DNA of 64,000 nt from an uncultured Oscillospiraceae bacterium. GTDB lineage: Bacteria; Bacillota; Clostridia; Oscillospirales; Acutalibacteraceae. The position numbers were made by a program, and so were the translations under genes. The stretch is from positions 18,079-82,078 of the forward strand of contig CABUKB010000007.1 in assembly GCA_902492045.1 (NCBI GenBank), written 5' to 3'. Position 1 is the first letter of the stretch; every line of letters begins with the position of its first letter. Below, piece after piece: positions 50,747 to 59,400 of the stretch. Below the pieces are notes generated by a model. It made no database searches and had not been told where the DNA came from. It saw only the letters and a program-made list of their open reading frames with translations.

Positions 50747-52594
50747 ATGAAAGCCTTCAAAACCAGTTTCTATAAAACGGGAATTATCTTGAAAACCGCG
50801 TTTTCGCTGTCTCCATCTCTCATTTTTTTAATACCAGTCATTTCTCTTTTAAACGCCATTTTTCCATTTGTGAATTATGTTTTTACCCTATTGATTTTGG
50901 ATGAATTGACCGCGAGCGCTGTGAAAACGACCGTTTTTATGTACGCTGGCTGTGCGGTTGGTGCCAATGCGCTTCTTCTGCTTCTGATAAACGTTTGCAA
51001 TCGGGTACGAGACGCCCGGTTGTATCTCATGGAACTGAACTTTGAAAAAAAGGTCAGCTTAAAAATGATGGATCTGGATTATGACAGACTGGAATCCAAC
51101 CAAGTGCAAGATCTAAAGCGGTCGGTCGATCAGTTAAAAATGCGGATCGGCGGCCTGGGGCTGATAATGGGCGTTTTCAGCGGGATAACCCAGAATATCA
51201 TCAGTTTGTTTTTGGCGTTCTTATCCTTCATAACAATTTTTCAGATGCGTTCCACAGCGTCCGTCCCTTCGTTTTGGACCAGCCCATGGCCGGTCGTTCT
51301 ATTGCTGGCAATTTCTTTCGTGCTTTTATTTACGTCTTCCCGGTTTCAACTCAAGGTAAACCGGAAAGTTGTAAGCCTGAACGACGAGCTGAACCGCGCC
51401 AATGGAAGCGGCTTCATGTTTATGCAGCTGATGGGGGATTATCATTTCGGCAAGGATATCCGGATATATCGTCTGAAAGATTTTCTGTGTTCTTCTTTTG
51501 AAAAGCTGTGGAATTCCCCCATCGGATTGAAGTTGATGAAGGATTTAGGAAAAACCAAAGCCTCCATTCCCTGCCTGACCGCCGCCCTGAATTCTTTAGT
51601 TATTTTTTTGTCCTATTTGCTTGCGGTATTCAAAGCGATCAATGGCGAAATCAGTGTTGGTACTGTAGTGCTGTACGCGGGAAGCATTCAGGTTTTTATC
51701 AGTTCCATATCCACTCTGATTTATTCGCTCGGCGATCTGGTCGGCAGTTGTGAGCAAATGAATCCCTATATTGAGTTGTTTGCCATTCCCGTGTGTGAAA
51801 TCCAGGGAACTGAACCGGTTCCCACTGAAGATTCCGCGCGGACACCGTTCGTCGTTGAGTTTCATGACGTTTCTTTTCGGTATCCAAATACCGATGCCTG
51901 GGCCTTAAAGCATATCAATCTGACCATAAGCTTTGGCGAGCGCGTTGCCGTGGTGGGAATGAACGGGTCGGGCAAAACGACGCTCATCAAGTTGCTGTGC
52001 CGTTTATATGAGCCGACGGAAGGGACGATTACCCTGAATGGAAGGAATATTCAATTGATAGATATTGACGAATACCGCCGCCTTTTCGGCGTGGTGTTTC
52101 AGGATTATCAGTTGTTTTCTTTCACCTTGGGACAGAATGTCGCTGTTTCTTCGACGTATCAGGAGCGTTCGGTATACGACGCCCTAGCTAAAGCCGGACT
52201 CCTTTCCTGGGCGGAAAATCTCCCGGAAAAACTGGATACCGCGCTTTTTCAGGACTTTGAAGAAAATGGGGTGGAAATATCTGGCGGGGAGGCACAGAAG
52301 ATTGCAATTGCACGAGCGGTTTATAAGCAAGCGCGCTTTTTGATCCTGGATGAACCGACGGCAGCTTTGGATCCGCGCGCGGAATATACCATGTATAAAA
52401 ATATTCATCGGTTGGTGGAAGGAAGCGGTATCGTTTATATCTCTCATCGCTTGTCCAGCTGCCGGTTCTGCTCCAGAATTCTCGTATTTCATGAAGGACA
52501 AATCGTACAGACAGGTTCCCACGAGGAGCTGGTCCAGGAACAGGCGGGAAAATATTACGAGCTGTGGAACGCTCAAGCGCAGTTTTATCAATAA
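50747..52594 (+). CDS. ABC exporter, membrane plus ATPase domains (second of pair)
   Basis: A 615-residue half-transporter 12 bases after the first. It has six hydrophobic helices; the coupling loop has KDIRIYRLKDFL. The ATPase domain has GMNGSGKTTLIKLLCRLY, ISGGEAQKIAIARAV, ARFLILDEPTAALDP and YISHRL. All catalytic parts are intact. It resembles the third exporter at 53897 more closely than the first (shared FQDYQLFSFTL against FQDYRLFSFTL). No peptidase domain. Confidence 0.88.
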   Translation: MKAFKTSFYKTGIILKTAFSLSPSLIFLIPVISLLNAIFPFVNYVFTLLILDELTASAVKTTVFMYAGCAVGANALLLLLINVCNRVRDARLYLMELNFEKKVSLKMMDLDYDRLESNQVQDLKRSVDQLKMRIGGLGLIMGVFSGITQNIISLFLAFLSFITIFQMRSTASVPSFWTSPWPVVLLLAISFVLLFTSSRFQLKVNRKVVSLNDELNRANGSGFMFMQLMGDYHFGKDIRIYRLKDFLCSSFEKLWNSPIGLKLMKDLGKTKASIPCLTAALNSLVIFLSYLLAVFKAINGEISVGTVVLYAGSIQVFISSISTLIYSLGDLVGSCEQMNPYIELFAIPVCEIQGTEPVPTEDSARTPFVVEFHDVSFRYPNTDAWALKHINLTISFGERVAVVGMNGSGKTTLIKLLCRLYEPTEGTITLNGRNIQLIDIDEYRRLFGVVFQDYQLFSFTLGQNVAVSSTYQERSVYDALAKAGLLSWAENLPEKLDTALFQDFEENGVEISGGEAQKIAIARAVYKQARFLILDEPTAALDPRAEYTMYKNIHRLVEGSGIVYISHRLSSCRFCSRILVFHEGQIVQTGSHEELVQEQAGKYYELWNAQAQFYQ

Positions 52595-52609
52595 GCTTTT
52601 TTAGGGGTG

Positions 52610-53057
52610 TTCGATTACCTGTTCGTGATTTTGGTATGCGCTGCTGTCATTGCGATCCTATTGGTGGCATCTGGAGCAAGGATTCAGTTATCCGAAGCTG
52701 GAATTTCATGGCGTCCGACACTCGGCAGCTGCCTATAAGCTGGAACTGAGTGACGGCGACGATAAATCCGTTCAGGGAGATACCGGCCATGCCAAGGCGG
52801 ATACGCTGCTCAACATTTATGCACACACGCAGGATAAGCGCCGCCAGCAGCTCAGTAAAAAATTTGAGCAGGATTTTTATGGCAGGCAGAATTCCAGTCC
52901 GGTCATAGCCAGCAACGAGCAACTTTTCAACTTCCTGCTCGAAAAATCCCAAAGCGATCCAAGTCTGCAAGCGGAACTGTTTGAACTCATCAAAGAAAAT
53001 CCCGATTTGCAGAGAATGGTATTGAATGCGATGGTTGCAATGAAAAAAAGCTCTTAG
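52610..53057 (+). pseudogene. tyrosine recombinase (integrase), 5'-truncated
   Basis: Only the C-terminal catalytic part remains: FHGVRHSAAAYKL with the catalytic Arg and His, then GDTGHAKADTLLNIYAHTQD with the His and nucleophile Tyr, then a tail of about 90 residues. The open frame begins at 52650 with no site; frames before it hold shifted remnants. It points at the 3' end of tRNA-Arg, the classic place for an island integrase, so it is probably the relic of an old insertion. Confidence 0.75.
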
Positions 53058-53141
53058 CAGACCCACTTAGCAAAAAGGGTTTTGAGGAAACCAAGGCATG
53101 AATTTTATTGGAGAGAGAGGAGGAAAAATGACAATAAAAAA

Positions 53142-53194
53142 GTTTTATGCGGTTGATTGAAGCACTCGTGATACTTCAAAAAACCGCATAAAAC
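53142..53194. terminator. long hairpin at the 3' side of tRNA-Arg
   Basis: 13-bp perfect arms GTTTTATGCGGTT / AACCGCATAAAAC with an inner TTGAAG / CTTCAA stem. Read from the minus strand it is followed by CTTTTTTATTG, so it can terminate the tRNA transcript. Confidence 0.7.
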
Positions 53195-53203
53195 CAAGGT
53201 TTT

Positions 53204-53280
53204 TGGCGCGCCGTAAGGGATTCGAACCCCTGACCTTGTGATTCGTAGTCACACACTCTATCCAGCTGAGCTAACGGCGC
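53204..53280 (-). tRNA. tRNA-Arg (ACG)
   Basis: 77 bases including an encoded CCA. Acceptor stem GCGCCGT / ACGGCGC, D-arm AGCTCAGCTGGATAGAG, anticodon stem TGTGA / TCACA with loop CTACGAA (anticodon ACG, read as ICG), and T-arm AGGGGTTCGAATCCCTT. It sits at the edge of the accessory region beside an integrase remnant. Confidence 0.96.
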
Positions 53281-53375
53281 TTATTCTCTTTTCACACAGG
53301 CGGCAAACGCGGCCTGCCGGCCCGCCCCCACACGGGATCCGCCGGGATGCGGGCGGATTTGGGAACAACGCCTAA

Positions 53376-53404
53376 ATTATAGACATTTCGTCTTCAAATG
53401 TCAA
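53376..53404 (-). promoter_or_regulatory. consensus promoter of tRNA-Arg
   Basis: On the minus strand a perfect TTGACA (53399-53404), 17-bp spacer and perfect TATAAT (53376-53381), about 95 bases upstream of the tRNA. Confidence 0.9.
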
Positions 53405-53501
53405 GGGTACAGCCAAAAAAATTCATGCTCTGTCCGATACCGGGCCTGCCGGCGGATAAAACCGGCGGCGGGGCTTTCGCCGGTTTCGATTTTGGAGGGG
53501 A

Positions 53502-53571
53502 TCTTTATAAACAAGGGGCGCCGGAGGGAGGGGGCGGGGCCTCACGGCCGCGAAGCCCCCGGAAAAGGGGT
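53502..53571. repeat. 70-bp GC-rich repeat, left copy
   Basis: Starts TCTTTATAAACAAGGGGCGC and contains GGGGCCTC-ACGGCCGC-GAAGCCCC, a hairpin with one mismatch. The second copy at 55887-55957 is identical apart from one extra C and has the same orientation. Confidence 0.85.
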
Positions 53572-53896
53572 CCCGAAGTTCTTAGCTTATCGGTGGGGTT
53601 ATATGTAAAAGGATGGGGTGACTTGAGCCTTTTGTCCGGGATTCCTTATTGTGATATTAGTCTAATAGGAAGGAAAAATAATTGGATGGAATAACATGTT
53701 TACAAATTCAATATGGTTGGCCTATAATAAAACCAATAAATGATATTAAAAACGTTAAATGTAAATAAATAGGATATTTTTGTTTTTGAGGGTAGAAAAA
53801 TTTCCTTTTCACAAATTTTATGGCGAACGAAAATTCCTTTTTTGAAATAGGCAATTATTTTGTTTTCGGGTTAAATGATAAGTGAGGTGCGGCAGT

Positions 53897-55663
53897 ATGT
53901 TTAAAGGCGTATCCTATTTATTCCAATACGCGTGGAAAAAACAAAAGGCATATATCATATTCAGTATTATTCATCAATTTGTAGTAGCTTTGATACCGCT
54001 TTCGGCAATTATTATTCCAAAGTTTATCATTGATGAGCTAATGGGCCAACAGAGACCAGAGTATTTAATTCTTTACATATCTATGTTTGTGCTCATCAAT
54101 GCCTTGGGAGGTTCATTCAGTACTTTTTTAGAGAACAAGTGCTTTGCCTTAAAGGGAAAGATATTCGTTGAGTTTCAGGCGATGCTTACGGAGCGCCTAT
54201 CCGTATGTGATTTTGAAAAACTGGAAGACCCGGGGTTCCTCGATACGAAGGAGAAAGCCAGGAAATTTCTCTATGCGAACGGGGCAGGCTTTGGTGTGGT
54301 GCTTGACAATACTTTTAATATTATTGGAAAGTTTTTCGTCTTTTTCGGGATTATAGGTGTTCTCCTGCAGTTTGATATCTGGATTGTTTTACTCTTTACA
54401 GTCTTGGTTTTAATAAACTCCTTTTTTGAATCGAGGCTTAAGAAAAAGTTTGTCGAGCTTGAAATGAAAAAAGCGCCGATAGAGCGTCGCACGACCTATT
54501 TGATTTCGGTCATCGAAGATTTTAACTATGGTAAGGAAATTCGCTCCTATGGACTTAAGGACTGGCTTGTCGGGAAGGTGAAACATTATTTAAATGAATC
54601 CCAGGCGTTTTATAAAAAACAGCTAAATGAAAATGCAAAGGTGCGTTATTTTTCCTATTTCACAGGGCTGGTGCGGGAAGCGGTGACTTATGGCTATCTG
54701 GCTTATTTAGTCATACATCATTTGATAAGCATTGGCGATTTTACCATGTATGTCTCGGCCATGGTGAACTTTAGCTCTTCCATGAAACAACTGATGAACA
54801 GTTTTCTGGAAATAAAGCAGTTTGAAGGGTATTACGATGCCTTGACGGAATATATGAATATCCCTGTCCGGATGAGTGAAGGTAATTTACCTGTTCCGGA
54901 TGCACCGTATGAAATAGAGTTTAAAAATGTTTCATTTCGTTATCCGGGACAACAAACGTGGGCGCTTAAGGACATAAACATAAAGATTTCCGGCAGTCAA
55001 CGATTGGCAATCGTCGGCGAAAATGGCGCCGGAAAAACGACTTTTGTTAAATTGCTCACAAGACTTTATGATCCCACTGAGGGTCAGATCCTGCTATGTG
55101 GACAGGATATTCGCCAATTCGATTATGAATCTTATTTGAGTATTATTGGTTCTGTATTTCAGGATTACAGGCTTTTTTCCTTTACTTTGAAGGAAAATAT
55201 CTGTTTTTCTAAATCCGAAACGGTACCAGATTCCGATATAGAAACGATTTTGAATATGAGCGGTTTATCCTCAAGACTTAAGACGCTGCCTCGGGGAGTA
55301 AACAGTTTTGTCTTCAGAAATTTCGAAGAGACGGGATTTAATCCTTCAGGTGGAGAAGGTCAAAAAATAGCGATTGCAAGAGCTCTTTACAAGAATTCCC
55401 CTATCATTATACTCGATGAGCCAACTGCAGCCCTGGATCCGAAATCGGAATATGAAATTTACCAGCATTTCTATCAGATGATATCCGGAAAAATGGCGTT
55501 CTTTATTTCCCATCGCATGGCGACAACCAAGTTCTGCGATCGCATCGCGGTTTTCGACCAGGGACATCTGGTGGAAATGGGAACACACGATGAGCTTATG
55601 GAGAAGGAAAAGGGAATTTATAGGGAGTTCTATAATATGCAGGCCGAATCGTATAAGGATTGA
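53897..55663 (+). CDS. ABC exporter, membrane plus ATPase domains (third)
   Basis: A 588-residue half-transporter with six hydrophobic helices; coupling loop KEIRSYGLKDWL. ATPase parts: GENGAGKTTFVKLLTRLYDP, NPSGGEGQKIAIARAL, PIIILDEPTAALDP and FISHRM, all intact. It is a paralogue of the second exporter and was probably duplicated or acquired with it. ATG 53897 suits GTGAGGTG; the GTG at 53882 overlaps that site. It is AT-rich and bracketed by the two 70-bp repeats. No peptide gene was found next to it. Confidence 0.88.
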   Translation: MFKGVSYLFQYAWKKQKAYIIFSIIHQFVVALIPLSAIIIPKFIIDELMGQQRPEYLILYISMFVLINALGGSFSTFLENKCFALKGKIFVEFQAMLTERLSVCDFEKLEDPGFLDTKEKARKFLYANGAGFGVVLDNTFNIIGKFFVFFGIIGVLLQFDIWIVLLFTVLVLINSFFESRLKKKFVELEMKKAPIERRTTYLISVIEDFNYGKEIRSYGLKDWLVGKVKHYLNESQAFYKKQLNENAKVRYFSYFTGLVREAVTYGYLAYLVIHHLISIGDFTMYVSAMVNFSSSMKQLMNSFLEIKQFEGYYDALTEYMNIPVRMSEGNLPVPDAPYEIEFKNVSFRYPGQQTWALKDINIKISGSQRLAIVGENGAGKTTFVKLLTRLYDPTEGQILLCGQDIRQFDYESYLSIIGSVFQDYRLFSFTLKENICFSKSETVPDSDIETILNMSGLSSRLKTLPRGVNSFVFRNFEETGFNPSGGEGQKIAIARALYKNSPIIILDEPTAALDPKSEYEIYQHFYQMISGKMAFFISHRMATTKFCDRIAVFDQGHLVEMGTHDELMEKEKGIYREFYNMQAESYKD

Positions 55664-55823
55664 AACACCGAATTTCTTCCCATATGCCGTGCTTTACTTT
55701 CCCAGAATATCCCTGTGCATTTGGTTTTGAAATGCTGTACGGCTTCTTTATTCGACGTCCCGGCTTTTTTCATAATAATGGTGTCCCAAAGAGTGGCTCA
55801 ACAGGAACAACAAACGACCAAGC

Positions 55824-55856
55824 GAGGAAGAAGCCAATCGCTTCTTCCTTGTTTTT
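55824..55856 (+). terminator. terminator after the third exporter
   Basis: Stem GGAAGAAGC / GCTTCTTCC (extended by A-T and G-U pairs), followed by TTGTTTTT. Confidence 0.85.
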
Positions 55857-55886
55857 GCGAAATTTGGATACTACCCCTAAAGGGGT

Positions 55887-55957
55887 TCTTTATAAACAAG
55901 GGGCGCCGGAGGGAGGGGGCGGGGCCTCACGGCCGCGAAGCCCCCCGGAAAAGGGGT
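55887..55957. repeat. 70-bp GC-rich repeat, right copy
   Basis: Same orientation and sequence as 53502-53571 except for one extra C. It follows the exporter terminator. Confidence 0.85.
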
Positions 55958-56158
55958 GTCGCCGGGGTTGATCCGGTGCTCTGCCCGTCCCGCCTGAATT
56001 TGGGTTTGCGCGATGGGTTTGCCTGCGCGTGGGTGGCGGCCGGCGTCCGGACCGCCGCCTTTGTCGGGAGGATTTCCGCTCCTTTTTCCTTTTTCCTGCC
56101 GATCCTCTCATTCTTGTTGAATTTCCACACAAAGGACCTTAAATCTTGGTAAAGTCCC

Positions 56159-56187
56159 TTGTGCTTTCCCCTGTTTCGTGATATAGT
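56159..56187 (+). promoter_or_regulatory. promoter of the giant secreted protein
   Basis: TTGTGC (56159-56164), 17-bp spacer, TATAGT (56182-56187). Confidence 0.6.
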
Positions 56188-56418
56188 GACTTACGTATCA
56201 TGATAAACCCATTGGACCATCCGTATGAAACAGAGGACGGCGCCTGACACATCCGTGCGGCCATTCGCGGTGTCCGGCGCATGCAGCGGAGGGGTGGGGT
56301 TGACGGAGAGATGGGAGGGATTGCCAGGAGCTGATGACAGGAAAGGGTTTTCCCCAAAAAGGGAGAGCCTGAAAATGGTGAAAGGACCAGAATACTGTCA
56401 GAAAGGAAACAATAGCCA

Positions 56419-59400
56419 ATGAGACGCATCAAACGTTTAACATCCTCACTGCTCGCTTTGTGTATGCTGCTTTCCATGGTGCCGATTGCGACGGCTGCGG
56501 CGGACAGTTCCTCCGATGTGGTGAAAATATCGGACAAGAACTATGCCCTCGCCCCCGGCATCACGGAACACGAATATATCACCAACAACTCTGAACTGAG
56601 CAAGCAGCAGGTTGGCCACTACATCGAGATCGCGCCGGATGCCTCCGGAGAGATCCGCGTGGGCTACAACGATTACAACATCAGCGCGATCCAGTCCGGT
56701 GAGAACTGGGCGATGGTGGAGCCCACCAAACAGGCTGAAAACGCGGAAACCGTCGCCGGCATCGACGTGGTCGGTGTGGTGAACGGCGACTTCTTCAATA
56801 TGGCGAACGGCTGTCCGTCCGGCTTTACCGTGATGCAGGGCGTGCTGATCCGGGATGTCAGCAGCACCTGCTACTGGATCGACAGCAAAGGCAACTCCCA
56901 CATCTCGGCAAACCGGGCCGAAGTCGACGCGGTCTGTCAAGCTGAGGGCGTGACCGTGTGGGAGGCTGTCGGCGGCGGCGTCGTTCTGTTGAAGGACGGC
57001 GAAAGGACCGCGTCCGGCAGTTCGTATGGGGATGCCCCCAACCCCCGCACCGTCGTCGGCCTGAAGGCGGACGGCACGGTGGTCATCTACATGGTCAACG
57101 GCCGCCAGGCCCCCTATTCGGCGGGGATGAACTATGGAGATCTGGCCGATATCATGTTGAGCCTCGGCTGTGAAGACGCCATCAATCTCGACGGCGGCGG
57201 CTCCTCGGCCTTTGCAACCCAGCGTGAGGGCGAGCCGGACAACGATACGGCGGGGCTGACCATGCGCGCCCGGCCCTCCGACGGGTATGAGCGCCGGGTT
57301 TCCACCTGCCTGATGGTGGTCTCCACGGCGGAGAGCGACGGCGTGTTCGATCACGCTTCCATCACCCCCAGCCAGGAACTTTACACCCCCGGCAGTGAGG
57401 TTCCTTTCCTCGCCGCAGGCGTGGACAAGGCGGGGAAACCGGTGGAGCTGCCCACCCAGGGCGTGGAATGGGCCATCCTGTCCGGCGCCGACCTGGGCAC
57501 CATCGACCCCGTTACCGGCGTGTTCACCGGCAACGAGGGCAAAACCGGCACCCTGACCGTCGCCTTTATGCACAACGGGGAGGCGGCCGGATCCGCCACC
57601 ATCGAATTGCAGTGGCCCGACAAGCTCGGCTTTACCAATACCAGCGTGTCGCTGGATTTCGGTGAACACAGCGACTTGTCCTTCTACCCGACTTACCAGG
57701 GCCGCGAGGTCCATTATAAGGACGGCGACTTCGATTGGCGCCTGGAGGCGGAGACCTACAAACACAACGTCCTGATCGAGACCAAAGCGGCCAATTCGCA
57801 GACCGGCTACGCCGGCAACGGCCAAAAGGACATGACGATGGCGCTCAACGGCCGTCTGGATGTCCCGCAAAAGCTGCAGTATACCGCCTACGGAACCTGG
57901 TGGAACTACGCGACGGAGTATACGGAGACGGCCAAATCGGTCGAGACCAGCGCCGACGGCACCGTCACGGTGTCCTCCACGGTCAGGAACACCAATGCCT
58001 GGACATACGAGTACATCAAGGACGAAGCCGGAACGATTATCGGCCAGAACGAAATTCCGGTCGATTCCTCCAAGCTGCAGGCGGATCAGGTCATCACCTT
58101 CCCGGTGGGGCGGTTTGCCGATAACGGCTTTACAGCCGACGAAAACAACTCCCTGCGGGGCACCATCACCGTTTCCCTCGGCGACCTGACCGGCAGCATC
58201 GAGGTGATCGTCGGGATGGAGCCGTATGTCCTCATGGACTTTGAAGACGGCACGGATACAGACGGATCCACCATTCCCGCCGAGGAATACTGGGCCATGC
58301 ACGTCGGCTCTTCCGCCAATGCGGCAAACGGAAACGGCCAGCTGACCATCGACGAGATGAATGCCAGCCGGGTCTGGATCCGCGACACCACCAACAGGGG
58401 GGTCATCTGGCCCAAGAACGCGGACGGCAGCGAGAAGAACGGCATCGTCAGCGCCGACGAGGACAGCAACGTCCGTTTCGGCCAGTACGCGATGCAGCTG
58501 GCCTGGGACTTTTCGCAGATTGATTCCACTGTGGTCGCGGCGGCCGACTTTGGTCCTTCCGCCATCGTGTATGTCCACGCGGTTCAGCCGACCAAGCTGG
58601 GCTTCTGGCTCAATGTGCCGCGGGATTTGGCCGATGACGACAGCGTTTTGAAGTGCATTCTGGTCGGCAACGGCAGTCCCGCAGAGTCGAATGGTCTGGC
58701 TTACTGGGATCTGCAGGACGACGGCACCATGACCTTCCATGAAAATCAGAACATCGGAGGCACCACCACCTATTTCCAATATTACAGCTATGACGCCCAG
58801 GGCAATGTCAGCGGCAGCAAACTCAGCGACTGGGCCGGCAAAGGCTGGATCTGGGTGGAGGCGGATATCTCCTCGCTGCAGTTCCCCATCGGCGTGCAGC
58901 GCGGCTACACCGTGCGCGTCACCTCGCCCCAGAACTGCACCAAGGGGACCGGGCACATTTACATCGACAACCTGCAACTCATCTACGGGACTAACACGAA
59001 CGATATCAACAATCCCGTCATCGACTCGGTGACGGAAACGTCCACCGGCACGGCGATGCAGGCGGGACAGAACGCCGAGATGACCAGCGGCCAGTTGAGC
59101 TTCGAGGTGGCGTATTCGGACAGCGAACTGACCGACAAGTATGCCTCCGGCATTGATGTCAACGGCGTCCACGTCTATGTGGACGGTGTCGATTACACCG
59201 ACAAGGCGGAGATCAGCGCCAAAACGCTGCGTCTGACCGGCCTGGATCTGAAAAACGGCACCCATACGCTGAAGATCCAGGTGAAGGACACCTTCGGCAA
59301 TGTGACCACCAACGCCTATCCCTTCACCGTTCAGGATCCGGCCGGCTCCGATCCGGTGGTCCGGGTCGAGCCGGACAACGGCGCGCCCATGGTCGGCCAG

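Larger units (their letters stand above)
53281..53896. other. gap between tRNA-Arg and the third exporter
   Basis: It contains the tRNA promoter, the left 70-bp repeat and then about 300 bases of very AT-rich DNA. A 23-codon frame at 53623-53694 (starting TTG, containing PYCDISLIG) is too weak to call. The exporter promoter must lie in the AT-rich part, but no single pair stands out. Confidence 0.5.
55664..56418. other. gap between the third exporter and the giant secreted protein
   Basis: Contains the exporter terminator (55824-55856), the right 70-bp repeat, about 150 bases of GC-rich sequence without a gene, and the promoter (56159-56187) of the downstream gene. From the predicted transcription start the leader is about 225 bases. 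Within it, GGGTTTTCCCCAAAAAGGG may fold, but no known riboswitch is recognised. Confidence 0.5.

Noticed and set aside
53142..53194. 13-bp inverted repeat considered as an attachment site or insertion-sequence end
   Set aside because: Position and T run on the minus strand fit a tRNA terminator better; no target duplication or transposase.
53623..53694. 23-codon frame with PYCDISLIG before the third exporter, considered as an AgrD-like or RiPP peptide
   Set aside because: TTG start, poor ribosome-binding site, part of a longer open frame, no AgrB-like protein nearby.
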